From assembly GCA_003164035.1 (NCBI GenBank), contig PLRS01000109.1:1-37878 (forward strand): a stretch of 37,878 nt of DNA, read 5' to 3'. Of the stretch, positions 26,377 through 34,205 are shown one piece after another (within the stretch, counting starts at the first letter, position 1; the number at the start of each line of letters is the position of its first letter). Source of the DNA: Bryobacterales bacterium. Lineage in GTDB: Bacteria; Acidobacteriota; Terriglobia; Bryobacterales; Bryobacteraceae. Below the pieces are notes generated by a model. That model was not told the DNA's origin and did no database searches. It worked only from the letters and a program-made list of their open reading frames with translations. The position numbers were made by a program, and so were the translations under genes.

Positions 26377-27690
26377 ATGAAGCCGAAGGGACTGTTGGTC
26401 GCCGTCGTTCTTTTGGCTGTGCTCGGCGGCGCCGTCTGGTACTCCAATAAGAAGCAGGCGGAGAAGGAAAAGGCTCCCGCCGCCGCCGCTTCACCCAAAA
26501 TCGTCTCCATTCCCGACGACCAGGTGCAGGATATTCTGATCCAGCGCCCCGGCGGAGAGACCGTCGAGCTCCAACGCAAGACCCAAAGCACTTACGTGCT
26601 GACCCAGCCCAAGCCGCTTCCCGCCGACGTGGATGCCGCTTCCAGCCTGATCACCACCGTAGCCAGCATCAGCGCCGATAAGACCATCGAGGACAAAGCC
26701 ACCGACTTCGCTCCTTACGGTCTGACGAAGCCGTCCCTCGACGTGCGTATCACCAGGAAGGACGGCAAGGCCTTCGACTTCCAGGTCGGCGACGATACCC
26801 CCAACAACTCCGGCACCTATGCTAGGCTGGCCGGCGACGCGCACGTCTATACCATCGCCAGCTTCGTCAAGACCAGCCTCGACAAAAAAGCCGACGACCT
26901 CCGCGACAAGCACCTTCTCAGCTTCGATACCGACAAACTCACCCGCGTTCAGCTCACCGCCAAAGGCGCCACGGTGGAGTTCGGTAAGAACGGGCAGAAC
27001 GAGTGGCAAATCGTGAAGCCCTGGCCGATGCGCGCCGATAGCGCCCAGGTGGACACCCTGATCGGCAAGGTCAAAGACGCCAAACTGGACACCGCCGCCA
27101 AGCCCGAAGAGACTGCCGCAAAGTTCGCCGCCGCCGCGCCCCTGGCTACCGCTACCGTTACCACCGCATCCGGCACTCAGTCGCTCGAAGTCCGCAAGGA
27201 TAAGGACAATAATTACTACGCCAAGAGCTCGGTCGTGGAAGGCGTCTATAAAACCAACACCGACGTGGGCGAGGCGCTCAATAAGGGCCTGGAAGACTTC
27301 CGCAACAAGAAGCTGTTCGAATTTGGCTTCAGCGACCCCGGCAAGGTGGATATCAAGACCGCGTCCTTTACCAAGTCCGGCGACGACTGGGTGTCGGGCG
27401 CCGGCAAGAAAATGGATAACGCCACCGTCCAGACCCTGATCGATAAGCTTCGCGATCTAGCCGCCAGTAAGTTCGTCGCCGCCGGCGGCGGTCAGCCGGT
27501 CTTTGAAGCCACCGTGATTTCCAATCAGGGCAAACGCACCGAGAAAGTCACCATCAGCCGCAACCAGGACCAGTATTTCGCGCAACGCGAAGGCGATCCC
27601 AGCATCTACCAGTTAGACGCCTCGGCCGTGGACGACCTGGAAAAAGCCGCCAGGGACGTAAAGGAAGCCCCGCCGGCAAAGAAGAAGTAG
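26377..27690 (+). CDS. DUF4340 domain-containing protein
   Basis: 437-residue protein with one N-terminal transmembrane anchor (about 5-22, GLLVAVVLLAVLGGAVWY) and a large outer region of repeated DUF4340-type units: LTKPSLDVRITRKDGKAFDF, then VGDDTPNNSGTYARLAGDAH and VYTIASFVKTSLDKKADDLRD. The pattern recurs in the C-terminal half (TASGTQSLEVRKDKDNNYYA). The tail is Ala/Lys-rich (APPAKKK). DUF4340 genes typically accompany GldA/F/G-like ABC sets; a role in the same envelope machine is inferred from the 3-base spacing. Biochemical activity is unknown. An R1 half-repeat starts 5 bases after the stop. Confidence 0.9.
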   Translation: MKPKGLLVAVVLLAVLGGAVWYSNKKQAEKEKAPAAAASPKIVSIPDDQVQDILIQRPGGETVELQRKTQSTYVLTQPKPLPADVDAASSLITTVASISADKTIEDKATDFAPYGLTKPSLDVRITRKDGKAFDFQVGDDTPNNSGTYARLAGDAHVYTIASFVKTSLDKKADDLRDKHLLSFDTDKLTRVQLTAKGATVEFGKNGQNEWQIVKPWPMRADSAQVDTLIGKVKDAKLDTAAKPEETAAKFAAAAPLATATVTTASGTQSLEVRKDKDNNYYAKSSVVEGVYKTNTDVGEALNKGLEDFRNKKLFEFGFSDPGKVDIKTASFTKSGDDWVSGAGKKMDNATVQTLIDKLRDLAASKFVAAGGGQPVFEATVISNQGKRTEKVTISRNQDQYFAQREGDPSIYQLDASAVDDLEKAARDVKEAPPAKKK

Positions 27691-27694
27691 TTGC

Positions 27695-27771
27695 CGTTAC
27701 CGAGCCGCGACCGCCAGGGAGCGGTGTCGCCAAACTGTTAACTGACAACTGTTAACTGTCAACTGTCAACT
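27695..27771. repeat. R1 half copy (B) followed by an AACTGTTAAC/AACTGTCAAC simple repeat
   Basis: 27695-27731 is the right half of R1 (TTACCGAGCCGCGACCGCC, AGGGAGCGG, GCCAAAC); the left half is missing. From 27733 to 27770 the sequence is built from AACTGTTAAC and AACTGTCAAC units, partly self-complementary. It ends 4 bases before the pncB start and occupies the position of its leader, so no ordinary Shine-Dalgarno sequence is present. Confidence 0.75.
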
Positions 27772-27774
27772 TCT

Positions 27775-29088
27775 ATGAACGGTCTCCTCACCGACCTATA
27801 CGAGCTCACCATGGCTGCCGGCTATTTCGAAGCCGGCAAGGCCGCTGAGGTTGCCACCTTCGAGTGCGCCGTGCGGCGCCTGCCGCCCAACCGCAATTTC
27901 GTAATCGCGGCGGGCCTGCCGCAGGTGGTCGACTACCTTCTCAACCTGAGCTTTTCGGACGAGGAAGTCGCCTACCTCAAAGCCCTGCCGCAGTTCCGCT
28001 CGGTCTCACCCGCTTTCTTCGATCGTCTCCGAAATCTGCGTTTCACCGGCGATCTGTTTGCCGTCCCCGAAGGCACCGTGCTCTACGCCGGCGAGCCCAT
28101 GATGACCGTTCGCGCGCCGCTGATGGAAGCGCAAATGGCCGAAACCTACCTGCTGGCGGCGGCCAGTTTTCCCACTTTAATCGCTAGCAAAGCCGCGCGG
28201 TGCGTCGCCGCCGCCGAAGGGCGCGAGGTGCTGGAATTCGGAACCCGCCGCGCCCACTCCCCGCAGGCCGGAGTGCTCGGCGCGCGCGCTGCTTACCTGG
28301 GCGGGTGCGCTGCCACCAGCAACGCCCTGGCCGGTTTCACCTATGGCATCCCGGTCTCCGGCACCGCCGCTCACTCCTGGGTGATGTCGTTCGCCTGCGA
28401 GCCCGAGTCGTTCCGTCGTTTGCAGAAGTTGATGGGCGATTCCACCATTCAGCTTATCGATACCTACGATCCGGTGGAAGGCGCGCGCCGCGCCACAGCT
28501 TTGGGCAAGCCGCTGGCGGGTGTCCGCCTGGATAGCGGCGATTATAAGGTCATCGCGCCCCAGGTCCGCGGCATTCTCGATGCGGCCGGACTCGCCGATG
28601 CCAAGATCGTGGTTACGGGCGACCTGGATGAGTTCCGCATCCGCGATCTGGTGCGCTCCGCCACGCCCATCGATGTTTTCGGCGTGGGCACGCAACTCTC
28701 CACTTCCGCCGATTGCCCGTCTCTCTCGGCCACTTATAAGTTGGTCGAGCTTGAAATCGGCGGCATCAAGCGCTTCACCGCCAAGTACAGTGAAGACAAA
28801 AGGTCCGTGCCCGGAGCCAAGCAGATCTTCCGCGATGAAGCCCGCGACGTGATTGCGCGCTCCGGCGAATGCGGCCGCGGCGAAGCCCTGCTGCGTCCCG
28901 TCCTTTTGCAGGGCCGCCTGGTGGAGCCTCTGCCTACGCTGGAGCAGGCGCGCAGCCGCGCCGCGGCCTCGGTGGCGAGTCTGCCCGCCCGTCTGCGGGA
29001 GCTCGAAGTGGCCGAGCCCTGGCCGGTCATCTACAGCCGAGAACTGCGCGAACTGATCGAGCGCACCCACCTTAATTTGATGGGATAG
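27775..29088 (+). CDS. pncB: nicotinate phosphoribosyltransferase
   Basis: 437-residue enzyme that makes nicotinate mononucleotide from nicotinate and PRPP with ATP, in the Preiss-Handler NAD salvage route. The N-terminus LLTDLYELTMAAGYFEAGKA is diagnostic. Further landmarks are EFGTRRAHSPQAG (substrate-binding Arg and active-site His), SGTAAHSWVMSF (containing the conserved His), GVRLDSGDY, VVTGDLDEFRI, and DVFGVGTQLSTS. The C-terminus has KYSEDKRSVPGAKQIFR. Length fits the family. The ATG at 27775 directly follows the simple repeat. A nicotinamidase-like gene follows on the same strand after the R3 element, giving the two salvage steps in tandem. Confidence 0.95.
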   Translation: MNGLLTDLYELTMAAGYFEAGKAAEVATFECAVRRLPPNRNFVIAAGLPQVVDYLLNLSFSDEEVAYLKALPQFRSVSPAFFDRLRNLRFTGDLFAVPEGTVLYAGEPMMTVRAPLMEAQMAETYLLAAASFPTLIASKAARCVAAAEGREVLEFGTRRAHSPQAGVLGARAAYLGGCAATSNALAGFTYGIPVSGTAAHSWVMSFACEPESFRRLQKLMGDSTIQLIDTYDPVEGARRATALGKPLAGVRLDSGDYKVIAPQVRGILDAAGLADAKIVVTGDLDEFRIRDLVRSATPIDVFGVGTQLSTSADCPSLSATYKLVELEIGGIKRFTAKYSEDKRSVPGAKQIFRDEARDVIARSGECGRGEALLRPVLLQGRLVEPLPTLEQARSRAAASVASLPARLRELEVAEPWPVIYSRELRELIERTHLNLMG

Positions 29089-29099
29089 CAGCGCACAAA

Positions 29100-29225
29100 T
29101 TGTGGGGCAGCCAATTCTGGCTGCAGCCGGCTTTTAGTTAGCCGGCCCTCGCCCGATGGAAAGAGCTGCCGCGACCCGAAGGGCCGCCTAAAAGGCGGCC
29201 GCGGGCAAAATTGCCCGCCCCACAA
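29100..29225. repeat. R3 composite palindromic element
   Basis: Outer arms TTGTGGGGC (29100-29108) and GCCCCACAA (29217-29225) are perfectly complementary. Between them lie four smaller hairpins: GCAGCC-N6-GGCTGC, GCCGGC-N9-GCCGGC, GGCCGCC-TAAA-GGCGGCC, and GCGGGCAA-AA-TTGCCCGC. The 126-base element fills most of the gap between the two NAD-salvage genes. The GTGGGGCAG start is shared with the htrA terminator. Confidence 0.85.
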
Positions 29226-29276
29226 CTGGAAGATTCTCGCCCTGCGGCAGCAAGCCCAATCTGATGGAATAGTCGT

Positions 29277-29873
29277 ATGGCTTGTGACACCGTCTTCTTC
29301 GATATCGATACGCAGTTCGATTTCCTGGTGCCCTCCGGCGCCCTCTACGTGCCACGCGCCGAGCGCATCGTTCCCGCTATTGCCCGCCTCAATCGATTTG
29401 CCGCCAGCCGCGGATTCCCGGTCGTCTCCACCACCGACGCTCATTCCGAATCCGATCCCGAATTCGCTTCCTGGCCGCCGCATTGCATTGCCGGCACTCT
29501 GGGTCAGCGCAAGCCCGAAGCGACGTTGCTGGAGCGGCGCGTGGCGGTACCGAATCGCGCGGGTGTTTTCTCCATCACCGGCCTGGACCAGATCGTCCTC
29601 GAAAAACAGACCGTCGACGTGTTCGATACCGAGACCATCCGCCCCTTGCTCGCCCATTTCGAAGCCGATCGCTACGTTGTCTATGGCGTAGTGACCGAGG
29701 TCTGCGTTCTGCACGCCGCGCGCGGACTGCTGGCCACAGGCAAACCGGTCGCCGTGGTCGAAGACGCCATCGAATGCCTGACCGCCGCCTCCGCCCGGCA
29801 GGCGCTGGAAGAACTCCGCTCCCTCGGCGCCGCCATCGGCACGGTTGCCTCCGTCACCGCTTCCGGCTTTTGA
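29277..29873 (+). CDS. isochorismatase-like cysteine hydrolase, probable nicotinamidase
   Basis: 198-residue cysteine hydrolase, probably converting nicotinamide to nicotinate for the neighbouring phosphoribosyltransferase. The catalytic triad fits PncA-type enzymes: Asp11 in FDIDTQFDF, Lys110 in IVLEKQTVDVF, and Cys143 in GVVTEVCVLHAA. Metal-site residues Asp54 and His56 (TTDAHS) and the WPPHC motif (66-70), where nicotinamidases have W-P-x-H-C, are present. Starts ATG 29277. These features plus the pncB neighbour favour nicotinamidase over a generic isochorismatase, but the Gly-rich and oxyanion details differ enough that I leave the symbol blank. It converges on the flippase-like gene with R1 copy C between. 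Confidence 0.85.
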   Translation: MACDTVFFDIDTQFDFLVPSGALYVPRAERIVPAIARLNRFAASRGFPVVSTTDAHSESDPEFASWPPHCIAGTLGQRKPEATLLERRVAVPNRAGVFSITGLDQIVLEKQTVDVFDTETIRPLLAHFEADRYVVYGVVTEVCVLHAARGLLATGKPVAVVEDAIECLTAASARQALEELRSLGAAIGTVASVTASGF

Positions 29874-29908
29874 GTACTCGATTTTCGGAATTACGGCCAG
29901 CAAATAAA

Positions 29909-29985
29909 GCAACCGCTCCCTTGCGGTCGCGGCTCGGTAACAGGTCCTGCGTGTTTGCGGTACCCTGCCGAGCCGCAATCGCAAT
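29909..29985. repeat. R1 palindromic intergenic repeat, copy C
   Basis: The left arm GCAACCGCTCCCTTGCGGTCG and GCGGCTCGGTAAC is intact (29909-29941, shown in two overlapping-free parts); the spacer has CTGCGTGTTTGCGGT; the right arm is degraded (TGCCGAGCCGCAATCGCAAT). The element runs up to the stop codon of the flippase-like gene, between two converging genes. Confidence 0.75.
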
Positions 29986-29986
29986 C

Positions 29987-31024
29987 TCAGCAGCCTTTCG
30001 ATCCCGCGGCCGGGGCCACGTGCGGCGTGCGCGCGCCGCTACGCGCGCGCTTGTGCAACTCGCCTATGTCGAGGCCGGTGAGTGCGGTGGCGATGGCGCC
30101 GCCGGCCAGCAACGGCACCGTCAAGGCTGCAAACATGATCATGGAAAACGTTTTGGCGTCGTTGATCTCCACGTCGAACAGCCGCATCGCCAGCACGCAG
30201 GCGGCATTCACCACGCCCAGGTTGCCGGGAGCGTTCGGCACCACCGTGGCCAGCCGGATAATGGTGAGGATACCGGCCGCCTGCCAGAAGGAAAGATCCA
30301 TCGCGTCGGCGCGCAGCAGGGCGTAAATGGAAAACATCTGCAGCAGCAGGTAGAGCAGGCTGATGAGTGAGGTCTTTCCCAGCGAGCGCCAGTTGCCCAT
30401 CAGGTGCAGCCCTTCCACCACGTGGCGCAGCGTGGCGGCCCAGCGGCTCTCGCTCATCACCGCGTGAACATCCTGTTTGCGCAGCACCACCCACATCAGA
30501 GTCGCTGCCGCGGCGATCAACAACACTCCCAGGGCCTGCACCAGCCAGGTGATATCGCGTGGAATGCGGTGCACAAAGCTGGCCGTGACGAGGAACGCGC
30601 CCAGCATCCAGAAGCCGTCGATCAACCGCTCCACCGCGGCCGAAGCGATGCTCAGCGACAGCCGCAGGTTATTCCAATGCGCCAGCAGGTAGCAGCGAAT
30701 CACCTCGCCGGTGCGCAGCGGGAGCACTTCATTGGCGAACAGGCCGATGTAGATCGCCTGCACGGTGCGCCACAGCCGCAGGCGCACCACCGGGCCGAGA
30801 AGCGTCTTCCAGCGCCAGCCGTGGCAAACGTAAACCGCCAGGTCGCTCAAGATGGCCAACGTCACCCAGCGCCAGTCGAGCGAACGGATCGCCGCCAACA
30901 GGTCGCTGAACTGGTAACCGCGCAGCACCCACGCCAGGCAGCCCGCCGAAATCGAGTACCCCAGAGCTTGAGGTGCCCACGAAGGAATCTTGCGGCGCCG
31001 CTCGGGCTTCACGTTCTCCATCAT
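29987..31024 (-). CDS. flippase-like membrane protein (lysylphosphatidylglycerol synthase TM region / UPF0104 type)
   Basis: 345-residue polytopic inner-membrane protein. The start ATG at 31024 (or 31021) gives a short basic N-terminus (ENVKPERRRKIPSWAP) before the first helix; the longer frame upstream runs into the divergent gene and was rejected. Conserved family motifs are LFANEVLPLRTGEVIRCYLL, the SIASAAVERLIDGFWMLGAF segment, and TVVPNAPGNLGVVNAACVLA, matching the N-x-x-LP-x-R-x-GE and P-x-x-P-G-x-x-G patterns of the LPG_synthase_TM/YbhN family, whose members flip or modify lipids. About 8 hydrophobic segments are visible. The catalytic synthase domain of MprF is absent. Lipid substrate unknown. 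Confidence 0.88.
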   Translation of the reverse strand: MMENVKPERRRKIPSWAPQALGYSISAGCLAWVLRGYQFSDLLAAIRSLDWRWVTLAILSDLAVYVCHGWRWKTLLGPVVRLRLWRTVQAIYIGLFANEVLPLRTGEVIRCYLLAHWNNLRLSLSIASAAVERLIDGFWMLGAFLVTASFVHRIPRDITWLVQALGVLLIAAAATLMWVVLRKQDVHAVMSESRWAATLRHVVEGLHLMGNWRSLGKTSLISLLYLLLQMFSIYALLRADAMDLSFWQAAGILTIIRLATVVPNAPGNLGVVNAACVLAMRLFDVEINDAKTFSMIMFAALTVPLLAGGAIATALTGLDIGELHKRARSGARTPHVAPAAGSKGC

Positions 31025-31059
31025 ATCGTGGCACACTGTAAGGCACGGGATGGTTCGAT

Positions 31060-31437
31060 ATGAAACGGATGCTGACGATCGGGATGCGCGCCGCGGCTCT
31101 GGCCGTGGTTGTGAGTTGGGCCGGAATGACGGCGGCTTGGGCGGCGGACGACACGCCGCGGCAGGTATTCCACGGAACGCTGGTGGACGCCGGATGCATG
31201 GAGCGTCCGGCATGTCCCGTCACGGCCGGAACGCGGGCATTTGGCCTGGAACTGGCGGATGGCAAACTCCTCGATCTGGATGAAGCCGGCACCACCTTTG
31301 CCGACGCCGCCCTCAACGGCAACAAAGAGTTCCGCGCGCTCATCAACGGCACGGCGGATTCGATCCGGCCGAAGGCTGCCGTCAAGGGGCGCCTCCGCGG
31401 CACCAAGATCATGGTCGACAGCGTCGCGGTGGAGTGA
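31060..31437 (+). CDS. small exported protein of unknown function
   Basis: 125-residue protein, not recognised with confidence. A signal peptide spans about residues 1-29 (AALAVVVSWAGMTAAWA). The mature part starts DDTPRQVFHGTLVDAGCMER and has two Cys (GCMERPACPV) that could form a disulfide. It continues with AFGLELADGKLLDLDEAG and ends in alternating strands (VKGRLRGTKIMVDSVAVE), suggesting a small beta-barrel of the OB or lipocalin kind, as in other short acidobacterial exported proteins. Its ATG is only 35 bases from the divergent flippase-like start, so the promoters must overlap or lie inside the neighbouring gene. Ends 17 bases before the converging ankyrin gene. Confidence 0.7.
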   Translation: MKRMLTIGMRAAALAVVVSWAGMTAAWAADDTPRQVFHGTLVDAGCMERPACPVTAGTRAFGLELADGKLLDLDEAGTTFADAALNGNKEFRALINGTADSIRPKAAVKGRLRGTKIMVDSVAVE

Positions 31438-31454
31438 TCGAGCGCCGGGCCTCG

Positions 31455-32837
31455 TCACCGCTTCGATTTGGTGGGAACGCCGCCGGCCTGGATCACCAGG
31501 CGGGTGATCAGGTCGAACACGGATTCCAGCGGAATCGTATCGGCGATGGCCAGCGGGGTTCGGCCGCGCGCGTCCGGGGTATCGAGCGGGGCGCCCTTAT
31601 CGGCCAGGAACTGGACCACCTGGCAGATCTCGGCTTGGGTAGCCTTGGCCGTGAAAGCGGTTACGGCGTAGTGGGTCACGGTGGTGCCCCGGTTGTTGAC
31701 GGCCTTGGTATCGGAGTCCAGTTCATAGGCGTACTTCACGGCGTCGAGGTGGGCGCTCGAAGCCGCCGCCATCAATAGCGTCGTGCCATCCTGGGCTTTC
31801 AGGGCCGGATCGGCGCCGCCCTCCACCAGTGCCCGCATCGCGTCCGCGTGGCCGGCCTTGGCTGCCAGCATCAGCGGCGTTTCCTCTCCGGTAGCCCGGC
31901 GGAAATCGCCACCCCCGCGGCCCTCCGGGGCGGTCGCCGTGCGCGGGTCGGGGTCCGCTCCTTTCTCCAGCAGCTTCTTCACCAGTTCCAGGCTTCCCAA
32001 CTGCGCGGCCGCGTGGAGCGGCGTGTTGCCGGCGCCATCCATCACGTTCGCCTCCGCGCCGCCGTCGATCAGCGCAATCGCGGCGGACGCGCTGCGATAC
32101 GCCGCTGCCACCGATAGCGTTCTGGTGCCGTCGGGTAATCGATAGTTGGCGTCGGCGCCGGCCGCCAGCAGGCGTTCCACCGATTTGCTGTCGTTCTTCA
32201 TGGCGGCGAAGACGAGCGCGGTGAAGCCGGCCTTCGAAGCCGCGTTCACCTCCGCCCCGTGCGCCAGCAGCAGACGCGCGATCTCGGGATGCTTTCCCGC
32301 CGCCGCCCACATCAGCGCCGTCTGGCCTTTACGGGACTCGGCCGCATTCACGCTCGCGCCATGTTCGATCAGTTGCGAGACCGCCTCCAGATTTCCCACC
32401 CGGGCGGCAATCATCAGTGCGGTCTCGCCATTCCAGCGCGCCCGATTGGCATCGGCGCCCGCCTGAAGCAGCTTCCGCACCAGGCCGGCGTTGCCGTTGG
32501 CGCAGGCCAAGGTGAGCGGCGTCTCGCCATATTCGTCCGCCGTCTCCACCTTCGCACCGGCCGCCACCAGCGCTTCCGCCGCCGAGCTATCGTCCAGGTA
32601 GACGGCCCAAGCCAGTGCCGTCGCGCCGTCCGGTTGGGACGCGTTCAGGTCGGCGTGGCGGGCCAACAACTCGGCCAGAGCCTGGTGATCGCGTTGCCTG
32701 ACGGCGCCGATCAGCCGCAGGTCATCGGTCCGCCGGTTGTCCGCCGCCAGCGCGCAGGCAGCGACTAACAGGGCCAGCAGAAGGCGACCACCTGCTCTCG
32801 GTGAGCTGCCCCACAACACATCCAGCGCCCAGGCCAT
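31455..32837 (-). CDS. exported ankyrin-repeat protein
   Basis: 460-residue protein with a signal peptide (about 16-32, GRLLLALLVAACALAAD) and about ten ankyrin repeats across residues 38-440, e.g. GATALAWAVYLDDSSAAEAL, YGETPLTLACANGNAGLVRK, GETALMIAARVGNLEAVSQL, QTALMWAAAGKHPEIARLLL and GNTPLHAAAQLGSLELVKKL. One repeat is interrupted by a Gly/Pro-rich insert (TATAPEGRGGGDFRRATGEE). Ankyrin arrays bind proteins; being exported it would act in the periplasm or outside. It follows the DUF1552 gene by 21 bases with a GGAGGGAG Shine-Dalgarno sequence, and this three-gene order (DUF1592, DUF1552, ankyrin) recurs in Acidobacteria as far as I recall, which suggests a shared function. Confidence 0.92.
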   Translation of the reverse strand: MAWALDVLWGSSPRAGGRLLLALLVAACALAADNRRTDDLRLIGAVRQRDHQALAELLARHADLNASQPDGATALAWAVYLDDSSAAEALVAAGAKVETADEYGETPLTLACANGNAGLVRKLLQAGADANRARWNGETALMIAARVGNLEAVSQLIEHGASVNAAESRKGQTALMWAAAGKHPEIARLLLAHGAEVNAASKAGFTALVFAAMKNDSKSVERLLAAGADANYRLPDGTRTLSVAAAYRSASAAIALIDGGAEANVMDGAGNTPLHAAAQLGSLELVKKLLEKGADPDPRTATAPEGRGGGDFRRATGEETPLMLAAKAGHADAMRALVEGGADPALKAQDGTTLLMAAASSAHLDAVKYAYELDSDTKAVNNRGTTVTHYAVTAFTAKATQAEICQVVQFLADKGAPLDTPDARGRTPLAIADTIPLESVFDLITRLVIQAGGVPTKSKR

Positions 32838-32858
32838 CAGAAATTGCTCCCTCCGGCG

Positions 32859-34205
32859 CTATACCCCCGGCAGCAGGTTGATCTCGCCGGTGCTGTCGCC
32901 CAGTTTGTCGATGCGCACGCCGGCTTTGTCCATCACCGTCAGCAGCAGGTTATTCATGGGCGTCTCTTTGGGGAAGCGCAGGTGGCGCCCTCCGCGAACG
33001 CCCACCGCGCCGCCGCCGGCGAGCGCGATGGGCAGATCGTGGTGGGTGTGGGCATTGCCATCGGCGATGCTGCTGCCGTAGATCACCAGCGAGCGGTCCA
33101 GCAGGCTGGCGTCGCCTTCCTGGGTCGAGCGCAGCCGGTCCAGCATGTAAGCGAACATTTCCACGTGATGGGTATTGATGCGCGCCGTCTTATCGATTTT
33201 CTCCGGATCGTTCATGTGGTGCGTGCAGGAATGGTGGCCATCGGAAATGCCGATCTCGCGATAGCTGCGGTTGCTGCCCTCGCGCGCAAGCATGAACGAA
33301 ATCACCCGCGTCAGATCGGCCTGGAACGCCAGCACCTGCAGGTCGATCATCAGCTTCGCGTGGTCGACAAACGCTTCCGGAATCGCGGCCGGCTTCTCCA
33401 TCACCGGCATTTTGAGCGTGGCGCTCTGCTCCTCGGCCTTCTGGATGCGGCGTTCGATATCGCGAATGGCGTCCAGGTATTGATCCAGCTTGTTGCGGTC
33501 GCCCGCGCCCAATCCCGGAGTGAGGCGGGCTACGTCGGCCCGCACGTAGTCCAGGATGCTGGCTTGTTCCTGGAACGAGGCCAGGCGCACCTTCGGGTCG
33601 GTCGAGTCGCCGTCGCCGAACAGGCGCTCGAACAGCGCGCGCGGATTCACCTCGGTCGGCATCGGCGTGGTCGGGTTGCGCCAGGAAATGGTATTCGTGT
33701 AGGCGCAGCTATAGCCGGAGTCGCAATCGCCCGCCAGGTACGGCGCTTCCAGGCCGACTTCGAGCGACCCCAGTTGAGTGAACTTTCCGAATTCGCGCGC
33801 GGCAATCTGGTCGGCCGAAACGCCGGCCCGAATCTCCGTCTGCGTCTTCCTGGGATGCACTCCGGTCAGCCAGGTGGCCCCGGCGCGGGCATGATCGCCG
33901 GCGCCGTCGCCGAGCGCGCGCCCGTTCACCTGGGCCAGGCCGCTCAGCACCAGCAGTTGTTCGCGGTACGGCTCCAGCGCCTTCATCACCGGCGTGAACT
34001 CGAAGCCCGTGCCCTCCACAGCCGGCGTCCAGCGGTTCATGATGATGCCGTTTGGGACGTAGACGAACGCCAGCCGCGTGGGGCGCGCCGCGTTTCGGGT
34101 ATTGGCGAATGCCGGCGTCATGGCATCCAGGAAGGGAAGCGCCAGGGTGGTGCCGAGCCCGCGCAGAAAAGTGCGCCGTGCCAGCGATTTCTTGGTGACG
34201 GTCAT
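32859..34205 (-). CDS. DUF1552 protein, Tat-exported
   Basis: 448-residue protein. The ATG at 34205 overlaps the upstream DUF1592 stop in ATGA, and gives a twin-arginine signal (ARRTFLRGLGTTLALPFLDA, residues 9-28). Family signatures follow: RLAFVYVPNGIIMNRWTP, LLVLSGLAQVNGRALGDGAGD, HARAGATWLTGVHPRKT, then GHHSCTHHMNDPEKIDKTAR, and SLVIYGSSIADGNAHTHHDL near the C-terminus, matching the His-rich DUF1552 pattern related to sulfatase/DUF1501-like proteins. Tat export implies folding, perhaps with a metal, in the cytoplasm. It is always found with the DUF1592 cytochrome-type protein in my experience of these families; the function is not established. Confidence 0.93.
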   Translation of the reverse strand: MTVTKKSLARRTFLRGLGTTLALPFLDAMTPAFANTRNAARPTRLAFVYVPNGIIMNRWTPAVEGTGFEFTPVMKALEPYREQLLVLSGLAQVNGRALGDGAGDHARAGATWLTGVHPRKTQTEIRAGVSADQIAAREFGKFTQLGSLEVGLEAPYLAGDCDSGYSCAYTNTISWRNPTTPMPTEVNPRALFERLFGDGDSTDPKVRLASFQEQASILDYVRADVARLTPGLGAGDRNKLDQYLDAIRDIERRIQKAEEQSATLKMPVMEKPAAIPEAFVDHAKLMIDLQVLAFQADLTRVISFMLAREGSNRSYREIGISDGHHSCTHHMNDPEKIDKTARINTHHVEMFAYMLDRLRSTQEGDASLLDRSLVIYGSSIADGNAHTHHDLPIALAGGGAVGVRGGRHLRFPKETPMNNLLLTVMDKAGVRIDKLGDSTGEINLLPGV

